From: JAHRAW01 sp028066695
Lineage (GTDB): Bacteria > Pseudomonadota > Gammaproteobacteria > Arenicellales > Poriferihabitantaceae
NCBI GenBank assembly: GCA_963457535.1
Contig: OY734803.1
Span: 620,001-684,000, forward strand
DNA length: 64,000 nucleotides
Direction: 5' to 3'
Shown: positions 24,362 through 32,073 of the stretch, in pieces
Position numbering within the stretch: the first letter of the stretch is position 1
Layout: every line of letters starts with the position of its first letter
Translations under genes and position numbers: made by a program
Notes under the pieces: generated by a model
Told to the model about the DNA's origin: nothing
The model's input: only the letters and a program-made list of their open reading frames with translations
The model's database searches: none

Positions 24362-25399
24362 TTAATTGCCTTTCAATTCGCGCGAAAACGCCGCCAACTC
24401 CTCCAACTTCGCCAGCGCCGCGCCGCTTTTCAGCACTTCGCGCGCGCGCGCCACGCCGTCCGGCAACGAACCGCACACATCCGCCGCATACAAAGTCGCG
24501 CCGGCATTCAGCGCGACCATGCCTTCCGCCGCGCCGTCCGGGTCGGCCATCTCGCCGCCCAATACCGCGCGCAACAGCCCCAAACTCTCGGCGGCGTCGG
24601 CGACCGCCAGTCCGCCGAGCGGCGCCTTTTTCACGCCCAACTCCTCCGGTTCAATCCGGTATTCGCGAATTTCCCCGTCACGCAATTCGGCGACATTTGT
24701 GCCGGCCGCCACCGAGATTTCATCCAACCCGTCGTCGGAGCACACCACCAGCGTGTGCGCGCTTCCCAATCCCGCGAACACCTCGGCCAGCGGCCGCACC
24801 CATTTTTTGTCAAACACCCCGACCAACTGGCGGCGCGCGCCGGCCGGATTGGTCAGCGGACCGAGCAGATTAAACACCGTGCGAATCCCGATTTCGCGCC
24901 GCGGTCCCACCACATGCCGCGTCGCCGCGTGATGCGTCGGCGCGAACAAAAACCCGATGCCGCATTTGTCAATGCATTTTCCGACCTGCTCCGGGGTTAG
25001 TGTGATGTTCACCCCGGCCGCCTCCAGCACATCCGCGCTCCCGCAATTTCCGCTCGCCGCGCGGTTGCCGTGCTTGGCGATGACCGCGCCGGCCGCGGCC
25101 GCGGTCAATGCGGCCGCGGTGGAAATGTTAAACAACTTCGCGCCGTCGCCGCCGGTGCCGACCGAATCGGCAAGGTCTTTCTCTTGCGTATCCACCTTGG
25201 CGCAGAACTCCCGCATGATCATCGCCGCGGCGATGATCTCCGCCACGACCTCGCCTTTGCACGCGAGCGCGGTCAAAAACGCGCCGATTTGCGCCCCACT
25301 CGCCTCGCCGTTCATGATGATGCGCATGACCCCGGCCATTTCTTCGCGGGTTAAATCTTTGTTGTCGGCGAGTTTGCAGATTGCGGTTGTCAGGTCCAT
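24362..25399 (-). CDS. trpD: Anthranilate phosphoribosyltransferase
   Basis: 345 residues. Transfers phosphoribose from PRPP to anthranilate in tryptophan synthesis. PRPP-site motif VGTGGDGAKLFNIST at about residue 81, KHGNRAASGNCGSADVLEA, HHAATRHVVGPRREIGIRT and LLGPLTNPAGA are all present. Stand-alone, with no other trp genes in the window. The 53 bases separating it from the convergent gpsA end hold TTTAA-rich repeats but no clear terminator. Confidence 0.96.
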   Translation of the reverse strand: MDLTTAICKLADNKDLTREEMAGVMRIIMNGEASGAQIGAFLTALACKGEVVAEIIAAAMIMREFCAKVDTQEKDLADSVGTGGDGAKLFNISTAAALTAAAAGAVIAKHGNRAASGNCGSADVLEAAGVNITLTPEQVGKCIDKCGIGFLFAPTHHAATRHVVGPRREIGIRTVFNLLGPLTNPAGARRQLVGVFDKKWVRPLAEVFAGLGSAHTLVVCSDDGLDEISVAAGTNVAELRDGEIREYRIEPEELGVKKAPLGGLAVADAAESLGLLRAVLGGEMADPDGAAEGMVALNAGATLYAADVCGSLPDGVARAREVLKSGAALAKLEELAAFSRELKGN

Positions 25400-25435
25400 A
25401 TTGATGGCTTTGCTTGATGGTTTCGGATGGCGCGC

Positions 25436-26485
25436 TCACCCCATTATATGCGCCCGCGCAACTTTTTCGCGGTAGGCGAACAACGCCGGCAGCCCGCCGG
25501 TATGCACGATGGCGATATTGCGAAATGCATCAAGGTTGCCGCGCCGCGCCAATTCAAACACGCACGAAAACACCTTGCCCGAATACACCGGATCGGTCAG
25601 CAGCCCGGCGCGCGCCGCCAGCATGCCGATGTCGCGCCACACCCGCTCCGAGGCCGCGCCATACCCCGGCGCCAGCGCCGAGTCATCCACCCACACATCC
25701 CCCGCATCAATTTTCAGCCCGCCCCCCAGCATCTCCGCGAGCAATTCGCAATGGAGAAGCACCCGCCCCCGCTGCGCCGCGGCCGCGCGCCGCACGCATG
25801 CGCCCAATACCGGAATCTTAATGTTCTGCAGCCGCAACCCGGCCAGCAACCCCGCATGACTCAGCCCGCTCCCCGACCCGATGACCACCAAATCAATTTT
25901 GCCGTCCATCTGCCGCCCCAACTCCACCGCCGCATCCACATACCCGAGCGCGCCAATCGGCGCATGCCCGGGCGCCAGCGGAATCACAAACGGCTTGCGC
26001 CCGGCGCGGCGCAACGCATCCGCGCGCTCTTCCATCGCCGCATCCGCGCCGCCCTCGTCCTCGCCGACCGGATACCCATGCGCATGCGCGCCGAAGAGTT
26101 CGCCGAGCAAGCGGTTGCCGGATGTCCGGTAATCCGCATCCGGATTCTCCACGCGCTCTTCAAACTGCAGATGGCATTCCATGCCCAGCCGCGCCGCGCC
26201 CGCCGCCAGCATGCGCAAAAAATTGGACTGCCCCGCGCCGGTGCCGAGCACCGCGTCGCATTTTTCGGCGCGCGCCGCGCCCAGATAAAACTCCAACTGC
26301 CGCGCCTTGTTGCCGCCCATCGCCAGCCCGGTGCAGTCATCGCGCTTGACAAAAAACCCGCGCCCGGCAAACTCCGCGCCGGCATCATTAGGCAGCGCAA
26401 GTTTTTCAAACGCCGTCGGCGTATGCGCGAGCCGCGCCCGCGGAAATCCGGCGAGAATTTTTTCGGCGCGCGCGGAAGCCCTCAC
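25436..26485 (-). CDS. PLP-dependent D-cysteine desulfhydrase / ACC deaminase-family protein
   Basis: 349 residues, starting with a GTG that overlaps the nlpD stop (GTGA). Fold-type II PLP enzyme: FVKRDDCTGLAMGGNKARQLE contains the Schiff-base Lys (GGNK), GTGAGQSNFLRMLAAG the substrate loop, and IGSGSGLSHAGLLAG the phosphate-binding glycine loop. Family members release pyruvate, ammonia and H2S from D-cysteine or open 1-aminocyclopropane carboxylate; sequence alone does not decide the substrate. It lies directly after nlpD, where rpoS stands in many gammaproteobacteria. Confidence 0.85.
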   Translation of the reverse strand: MRASARAEKILAGFPRARLAHTPTAFEKLALPNDAGAEFAGRGFFVKRDDCTGLAMGGNKARQLEFYLGAARAEKCDAVLGTGAGQSNFLRMLAAGAARLGMECHLQFEERVENPDADYRTSGNRLLGELFGAHAHGYPVGEDEGGADAAMEERADALRRAGRKPFVIPLAPGHAPIGALGYVDAAVELGRQMDGKIDLVVIGSGSGLSHAGLLAGLRLQNIKIPVLGACVRRAAAAQRGRVLLHCELLAEMLGGGLKIDAGDVWVDDSALAPGYGAASERVWRDIGMLAARAGLLTDPVYSGKVFSCVFELARRGNLDAFRNIAIVHTGGLPALFAYREKVARAHIMG

Positions 26486-27330
26486 TTCAAAAACTTCAGC
26501 GGATCCACCGGTTTGCCGCGCCGGCGAATTTCAAAATGCAGCATCACCCGGTCGGCGCCGCTGTCGCCCATCTGCGCGATGCGCTGCCCGGACTTGATTC
26601 GCGCGCCCTCGCGCACCAGCAGTTTTCGGTTATGCGCATACGCGCTGAGATACGCCGGCGAATGTTCAATGATGATCAGGTTGCCGTAGCCGCGCAATCC
26701 GTCCCCGGCATACACCACCTCGCCGGCCGCGGTCGCGCGCACCGGGCTGCCGGCCTTGCCGGCGATGCGAATCCCGTTCTGCCCGCCGCTGCGCGAAAAC
26801 TTTCCGATGAGTTCGCCCTGCGCCGGCCACCGCCACCGCTTCGGCGCGCCGGCCGCCGGCCGCGGAGTTTTTGTCGGCGTTTTGGTTTTTGTCGCGGTTT
26901 TCGCAGTGGTTTTTGTAGTCGTTTTTTGCGGTTTTGCTTTCGCGGTTTTTGTGGTTTTCGCGGTCTTGGACCCGGCAGCCCGCGCCGGCGGCTTCGCCAC
27001 TTGCACGGTCTTTTTCACTTTCGTCTTCTGCGTCGTCCGCGTCGGCGCTTTCGCCCCCGGCGCGAGCAGCCGCAGCCGCTGCCCTTTGCGAATGCGGTAG
27101 GGGCGAATCAGTTGATTCCACTCGGCGATGTCCTGGTAGTCCAGCCCGTATCGCCATGCAATCGTGTAAATGGAATCGTCGGCGCGCGCCACCGCCGCCG
27201 ACGGAATCACCCGGTTCGGCGTTTTGTTGATGACCGGCGGCAGACTCGGCTCGGCGCAAGCGACCAGCGCAACGCCGACCGCGCCCAGCAACGCCGCCCG
27301 CAATAAAAATTTTCCCCGCACCCCGCTCAC
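26482..27330 (-). CDS. nlpD: NlpD-like LysM/M23 murein hydrolase activator lipoprotein
   Basis: 282 residues from a GTG at 27330 that overlaps the preceding stop (GTGA). Lipobox LVAC (about residue 23). LysM domain about 45-90 (DSIYTIAWRYGLDYQDIAEWN). A Lys/Thr/Ala-rich linker of TKTAK-like repeats follows (about 95-155), then an M23 domain with GAGEVVYAGDGL-type beta-hairpin motifs. The zinc-ligand positions appear degenerate (GGQNGIRIAG; LHFEIRRRGKPVDP), as in NlpD/EnvC proteins that activate amidases rather than cut murein. Outer-membrane division/cell-separation factor. Confidence 0.9.
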   Translation of the reverse strand: MSGVRGKFLLRAALLGAVGVALVACAEPSLPPVINKTPNRVIPSAAVARADDSIYTIAWRYGLDYQDIAEWNQLIRPYRIRKGQRLRLLAPGAKAPTRTTQKTKVKKTVQVAKPPARAAGSKTAKTTKTAKAKPQKTTTKTTAKTATKTKTPTKTPRPAAGAPKRWRWPAQGELIGKFSRSGGQNGIRIAGKAGSPVRATAAGEVVYAGDGLRGYGNLIIIEHSPAYLSAYAHNRKLLVREGARIKSGQRIAQMGDSGADRVMLHFEIRRRGKPVDPLKFLK

Positions 27331-27905
27331 CGCAGCAACAAATACCCGCCCACCGCGAGCGCGACCACGCCCCAGCCGACCACCTCGGTCCATTTCGCCA
27401 GCGCCTTTTCAATTTGCGCCCCGCCCCACCACAAAATTCCGGCAACCAAAAAAAACTGCAGCGCGCGCCCGATCACCGAGGCAATCACAAACAACGCCAG
27501 CGGCATCGCCAGCACCCCCGAGGCGATGGTGAACACCTTGTAGGGAATCGGCGTCACCGCCGCCAGCAGCACCAGCCACACGCCATGCGTGTCATACCAA
27601 ACCTGCAGGCGGTTAAAAGTTTCGCCGGCGTGGTAGAAGTCAATAATTCCCCGCCCGATTTCCTCGTATAAAAAATACCCGATGAAATACCCGAACACCC
27701 CGCCGAGCACCGAAGTGACCGTGGCAATCGCCGCCAGCCGCCAAGCGCGCTCGCGCGCGGCCAGCGCCATCGGCGCCAGCATAATCGCGGTCGGCACCGG
27801 AAAAAATGACGACTCCAGAAAACTCACGCCGGCGAGGTAATACTCGGCGCGCGGATGCCGCGACCAGCGCATCGCCAGGTGGTAGAGCGGGGTGAAAATT
27901 TTCAT
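27327..27905 (-). CDS. yqaA: YqaA/DedA-family inner-membrane protein
   Basis: 192 residues with about five hydrophobic segments. VSFLESSFFPVPTAIMLAPMA and the later VTPIPYKVFTIASGV are the paired re-entrant motifs of the SNARE-associated/DedA (VTT) family, thought to act as lipid scramblase or undecaprenyl-phosphate flippase-like proteins. Good ribosome site AAGGAG 7 bases before ATG 27905. It overlaps nlpD by four bases; the surE-pcm-yqaA-nlpD order is conserved in other proteobacteria. Confidence 0.9.
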   Translation of the reverse strand: MKIFTPLYHLAMRWSRHPRAEYYLAGVSFLESSFFPVPTAIMLAPMALAARERAWRLAAIATVTSVLGGVFGYFIGYFLYEEIGRGIIDFYHAGETFNRLQVWYDTHGVWLVLLAAVTPIPYKVFTIASGVLAMPLALFVIASVIGRALQFFLVAGILWWGGAQIEKALAKWTEVVGWGVVALAVGGYLLLR

Positions 27906-27986
27906 GGGGATTTCTCCTTTTTGGGATTTTTCTTAATGGGGGAATGGGGGCGCGGAAAGCATGGACATATACATGATAAACGATAC

Positions 27987-28652
27987 TCAGCGCGCGCGCC
28001 CCCGCAGCATCGGCACAAACCGCACCGCCTCGCGCCGCCGCTCCTCATACCCGCTCCCGCCTGAAGCGCGCGTAATCACCCGCAATTCCTGCTCGTCCGC
28101 GCCGCCGACCGGAATCACCATGCGCCCGCCCGGCGCGAGTTGCGCCAGCAATTCTGCCGGCACTTCGCGCGGCGCGGCCGTCACCAAAATCCCGTCAAAC
28201 GGCTTGTTGCTCGCCCACCCGCCCGCGCCGTCCGCGCTCAGATAACTGATGTTGCGGTAGCCGAGTTGAAACAGCAATTTTTTCGCGCGCAATTGCAGTT
28301 CGTCTATGCGCTCTATCGTGTACACCCAGTTGCAGAGTTGCGCCAGCACCGCGGTCTGGTAGCCGCAGCCGGTGCCGATTTCCAGCGCCTTTTTCACCGC
28401 GCCGCCGTCCAGCAGCCGCTCGCTCATCAGCGCGACCATGAACGGCTGCGAAATCGTCTGCCCGCGCCCGATGGGCAGCGCGATGTCCTCATAGGATTTA
28501 TGCGCGAGCGCCTCATCCACAAAAAGATGGCGCGGCGTTTTTTCCATCGCCTCCAGCACCGCGCGGTTGCGAATGCCATGCGCGCGCAGCCGCCCGACCA
28601 GCCGCCGCCGCGTCCGCGGCGAAGTCATGCCGATGCCGTCGCGCCGCAGCAT
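27987..28652 (-). CDS. pcm: Protein-L-isoaspartate O-methyltransferase
   Basis: 221 residues. SAM-dependent repair of isoaspartyl residues. Conserved PCMT landmarks: PRHLFVDEALAHKSYED, LPIGRGQTISQPFMVA, the SAM-binding ALEIGTGCGYQTAVLA and FDGILVTAAPREVP. The ATG overlaps the surE TAA (TAATG), giving translational coupling with surE upstream. Confidence 0.96.
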   Translation of the reverse strand: MLRRDGIGMTSPRTRRRLVGRLRAHGIRNRAVLEAMEKTPRHLFVDEALAHKSYEDIALPIGRGQTISQPFMVALMSERLLDGGAVKKALEIGTGCGYQTAVLAQLCNWVYTIERIDELQLRAKKLLFQLGYRNISYLSADGAGGWASNKPFDGILVTAAPREVPAELLAQLAPGGRMVIPVGGADEQELRVITRASGGSGYEERRREAVRFVPMLRGRAR

Positions 28653-29464
28653 TAATCGCTATCGCCAATGCCGCGAAGCCAGTCGGCGATGTTCTCCACC
28701 GAGTTATGCCGCGTCATGTCGATTTGCAGCGGCGTCACCGAAACCGCGCCGCGCCCCACCGCGTCAAAATCGGTGCCGGGTCCCGCGTCCGCGCTGTCGC
28801 CGATGGCGCCGATTTGGTATTCGCGCACTCCCGCTTTTTTATTCGCCCCGTCCGCATGTAGTTCTATCGCCGGCTGCGACGGATGCCGCGCGCCAAGCCG
28901 CGTTGCGCGCATCCCCGCAATCTCGCCCATCGGCAAATCCGGCACATTGACATTTAATATGGTGTCGCGCGGCAACGCCCGCAAATTTCGCAGCAACCGC
29001 AGCGCGACTTCGGCCGCGGTGTCGTAATGGTTTCGCGTTTCATCGCTCGGTTGATTTATGTGCGGACTCAACGCATTGTCATCCTCCACCGCCAACGACA
29101 CCGCAATCGCCGGCAGCCCGAGAAACCGCCCCTCAATCGCCGCCGCCACCGTCCCCGAATACAGCACATCGTCTCCGAGGTTCGCGCCGTGGTTGATGCC
29201 GGCAATCACCAGGTCCGGGCGAAAATCCAGCATGCCGGCAACCGCCAGATGCACGCAGTCGGCCGGCGTTCCGTCCACGCAATAAAAGTCATTTTCGTTT
29301 TTTCGCACCCGCAGCGTCCTGCGCAGCGACAGCGAATTGCTCGCGCCGCTCTGGTTTTCCTCCGGCGCGACCACGGTAATCTCAAAATGCCCGGCAAGCG
29401 TCCGCGCCAGCGCGGCCAGCCCCGGCGCGTCGGCGCCGTCGTCATTGCTGAGCAAAATTTTCAT
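28652..29464 (-). CDS. surE: 5'-nucleotidase / survival protein SurE
   Basis: 270 residues. Metal-dependent nucleoside-monophosphatase. N-terminal LLSNDDGADAPGL with the Asp-Asp metal ligands, SGASNSLSL, VDGTPADCVHLA, the INHGANLGDDVLYSGTVAAA active-site segment and PLQIDMTRH. First gene of the surE-pcm pair. Its start lies only 17-26 bases from the divergent efflux gene start, so the two share a very short promoter region containing TATACT/TATAAC-like boxes. Confidence 0.96.
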   Translation of the reverse strand: MKILLSNDDGADAPGLAALARTLAGHFEITVVAPEENQSGASNSLSLRRTLRVRKNENDFYCVDGTPADCVHLAVAGMLDFRPDLVIAGINHGANLGDDVLYSGTVAAAIEGRFLGLPAIAVSLAVEDDNALSPHINQPSDETRNHYDTAAEVALRLLRNLRALPRDTILNVNVPDLPMGEIAGMRATRLGARHPSQPAIELHADGANKKAGVREYQIGAIGDSADAGPGTDFDAVGRGAVSVTPLQIDMTRHNSVENIADWLRGIGDSD

Positions 29465-29480
29465 GCGCGCGTTATACTAC

Positions 29481-30713
29481 ATGCCCGGCATGGACGCGCG
29501 CAAATCATCCCCCCGCCCCCGACAAGTGACAACCCGCCCGAATTTCCTGCTGATCATGTGCCTGCTGGTGCCGGCCAGTTCGGTCAGCATCATGTCCACC
29601 GACATCTACTCGCCGAGCATGCCCGCGCTGCCCGCGCTGCTCGGCACCAATGCCAGCATGGTGCAACTCACCATCAGCCTCAATGTGCTGATGTTCGCCG
29701 TCGGGCAATTGGTGCACGGCCCCCTCTCCGAGCGTTTCGGCCGCCGCCCGGTGCTGCTCGGCGCGATGCTGCTGTTCACCCTCGCCGGCCTCGCCTGCGC
29801 GCTCGCCCGCGACATCGGGCAACTGATCACCGCGCGCATGCTGCAGGGGTTCATGGGCGCGGCCGAGGCCGCGGTCGGCCTCGCCATCCTCGCCGACCTG
29901 TTTAAAAAAAAACAGCAGGTGCGCGCCCTCGCCATTTTCGGCATGTCGGTCGCGCTCGCCCCGGCAGTCGCGCCGCTGCTCGGCGGCTATGTGCATGTGT
30001 ATCTCGGCTGGCGCTTTAACTTTTATCTGATCGCCGCGCTCGGCGCGCTCTGCGTGCTGCTACTCTGGCTGCGCCTGCCCGAATCCACCACCCCCGACCC
30101 CGACGCATTGCGCCCGGCGCGATTTTTCGGCGACTACCTGGACCTGCTGCGCGCGCCGCGTTTCCTCGCCTACGCCGGCATGCTCGGCGCCGGCACCGGC
30201 GTTCTCTACGCGTTCATCACCGGCGCGCCCTTCGTGCTGATTCAACAACTCGGCGTCGCCACCGAGCATTTCGGCTACTACCAGGCCGCGGTGGTCGCCG
30301 CGTATTTCATCGGCAGTCTCGCCGCGATGCGCGCGGTGCGCCACATGCCGTCCGGAAAAATCCTGCAACTCGGCCTCGCCGGCATGCTGCTCGGCGGCGC
30401 CTGCCTGCTCGCGCTGCACCTCGCCGCGCGCATCACTCCGTTCGCCTTCACTTTCGCCTTCATGCTGATGGCGTTCGGCCTCGGTCCGGTATTCGCGGTC
30501 GCGCCGTCAAAAGCCCTGCGCGCCACCGCGCGAAGCGCCGGCGCCGCGGCCGCGATGCTGTTCGCGATTGAAATGGGACTCGGCGGACTCGCCGCCGGCG
30601 CGGTCAGTTTGCTGCACGACGGCAGCCCCCGCCCGCTGGCGCTGACCATCGGCGCGCTGATGCTCGGCCTGCTTCTCTGCATGCGCTTCGCCCGCGCGCC
30701 CCGAACGGCATGA
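29481..30713 (+). CDS. MFS drug-efflux transporter, Bcr/CflA type
   Basis: 410 residues from ATG 29481; ATG 29490 is also possible because a TATACT box lies at about 29472. Twelve predicted transmembrane helices. Family motifs: STDIYSPSMPALPALLG in helix 1, GPLSERFGRRPVLLG (motif A) after helix 2 and RMLQGFMGAAEAAVGLAILAD in helix 4-5. Proton-coupled exporter of drugs or small metabolites; substrate unknown. Convergent with tesA. Confidence 0.9.
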   Translation: MPGMDARKSSPRPRQVTTRPNFLLIMCLLVPASSVSIMSTDIYSPSMPALPALLGTNASMVQLTISLNVLMFAVGQLVHGPLSERFGRRPVLLGAMLLFTLAGLACALARDIGQLITARMLQGFMGAAEAAVGLAILADLFKKKQQVRALAIFGMSVALAPAVAPLLGGYVHVYLGWRFNFYLIAALGALCVLLLWLRLPESTTPDPDALRPARFFGDYLDLLRAPRFLAYAGMLGAGTGVLYAFITGAPFVLIQQLGVATEHFGYYQAAVVAAYFIGSLAAMRAVRHMPSGKILQLGLAGMLLGGACLLALHLAARITPFAFTFAFMLMAFGLGPVFAVAPSKALRATARSAGAAAAMLFAIEMGLGGLAAGAVSLLHDGSPRPLALTIGALMLGLLLCMRFARAPRTA

Positions 30714-30724
30714 TTAATGACTTG

Positions 30725-31372
30725 TCACCGCCACAACCCGGTCAAAAACTCGCGCACATTGCGCTCTATGCGCGGCTGCGCCGCCGCGTTCGGGTGGATC
30801 TGGTCGTCCTGAAACCAATGCAGCCCGTCCTCCAGCCCGCGCAAAAAGAACGGCAGCAACGCCGCGCCGCTTTCCTCGGCGACCTCGGCGTAGACCCGCT
30901 CAAATTCGCGCGTGTAGCGCGGCCCGTAATTCGGCGGCAGCCGCATGCCGAGCAGCACCGGTGTGGCGCCATGCGCGCGCGCCGCGTCCACCATGCCGTG
31001 CAGATTCTTTTTCATCGCGCCGAGCGAACTCCCGCGCAACCCGTCATTGCCGCCGAGTTCAATGATCACCCAGTCCGGCCGCACCCGCCGCAAAACCGCC
31101 GGCAGCCGCGCCACGCCGCCCGCGGTGGTGTCGCCGCTGATGCTGTCATTGATGATCTCCACGCCGCGCAGGTTTTGCGCCAGCAGCGCGACCCAGCCCT
31201 CGCCGTCGCGCAGCCCGTAGCCGGAACTCAGACTGTCGCCGACCACCAAAAGTTTTTTTGCCGCGCCGGTATTGGCGGCCGCGCCCGTCGCGGCCGCCAA
31301 CAGCGCGGCGAAGACTGCGCGCAAAACCCGGCGGCGCGACGCCCGCCGTTCAATTCCGTCCTGTGCGAACAT
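30725..31372 (-). CDS. tesA: GDSL esterase / multifunctional acyl-CoA thioesterase I
   Basis: 215 residues with an N-terminal signal sequence (about 14-34), periplasmic SGNH hydrolase. Block I GDSLSSGYGL with the nucleophile Ser, block II around NDSISGDTT, block III ELGGNDGLRG and block V DQIHPN with Asp-His. Hydrolyses acyl esters, thioesters and lysophospholipids. Divergent from ybbA with 14 bases between starts; the tesA-ybbA-ybbP cluster is conserved in gammaproteobacteria. Confidence 0.94.
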   Translation of the reverse strand: MFAQDGIERRASRRRVLRAVFAALLAAATGAAANTGAAKKLLVVGDSLSSGYGLRDGEGWVALLAQNLRGVEIINDSISGDTTAGGVARLPAVLRRVRPDWVIIELGGNDGLRGSSLGAMKKNLHGMVDAARAHGATPVLLGMRLPPNYGPRYTREFERVYAEVAEESGAALLPFFLRGLEDGLHWFQDDQIHPNAAAQPRIERNVREFLTGLWR

Positions 31373-31386
31373 AGAGCCGCATTATA

Positions 31387-32073
31387 ATGGCACTGCAAGA
31401 CGACACAATCATTGAAGCGCGCGGCCTCGGCAAGGATGTGGAGGTCGGCGGGCGCACGCTGCAAATCTTGCGCGATGTGCAAATGCGCGTCGCCCGCGGC
31501 GAATCGGCGTCCATTGTTGGCGTCTCGGGCTCGGGCAAATCCACGCTCCTCGGCCTGCTCGCCGGGCTGGACCTGCCCACGCGCGGCCTCATCCGCATCG
31601 CCTCGCGCGAAATCACCGCGCTGGACGAAGACCGCCGCGCCGAACTGCGCGCCGCGCACATCGGCTTCGTCTTCCAGTCGTTTCAACTCCTGCCGAATTT
31701 AAGCGCGCTGGAAAATGTCATGCTGCCGCTGGAAATCGCCGGCCGCGCCGGCGAGGCCGAGGAAGCCGCGCAGGCCGCGCTCGCCCGCGTGGAGTTAAGC
31801 GAGCGCGCCGAACACTACCCGAAACAACTCTCCGGCGGCGAGCAGCAGCGCGCCGCGCTCGCGCGCGCCTTCGTCGCAGAACCCGAAATCCTGTTCGCCG
31901 ACGAGCCGACCGGCAACCTGGACAACCGCACCGGCGAGCGCATCGCCGACTTGCTGTTTGCCATGAACGCCGAGCGCGGCACCACGCTGGTGCTGGTCAC
32001 CCACAACCCGCGCCTCGCCGAGCGGTGCGGCCGCGGTTTCACCATGAAAGACGGGCAACTCAGCGAAGCATGA
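31387..32073 (+). CDS. ybbA: ABC transporter ATP-binding protein YbbA
   Basis: 228 residues, LolD/MacB-type ATPase. Walker A GVSGSGKST, Q-loop FVFQSFQLLP, signature LSGGEQQRAALARAF, Walker B EILFADEPTGNLD, switch His in VTHNPRLA. Pairs with the following YbbP permease through an ATGA overlap. A TATAAT at 31383 overlaps the start codon, so the real promoter is probably elsewhere in the divergent tesA region. Confidence 0.94.
   Translation: MALQDDTIIEARGLGKDVEVGGRTLQILRDVQMRVARGESASIVGVSGSGKSTLLGLLAGLDLPTRGLIRIASREITALDEDRRAELRAAHIGFVFQSFQLLPNLSALENVMLPLEIAGRAGEAEEAAQAALARVELSERAEHYPKQLSGGEQQRAALARAFVAEPEILFADEPTGNLDNRTGERIADLLFAMNAERGTTLVLVTHNPRLAERCGRGFTMKDGQLSEA

Noticed and set aside
31383..31388. 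TATAAT as the ybbA promoter
   Set aside because: It overlaps the ybbA ATG, so it cannot give a normal leader; likely chance.
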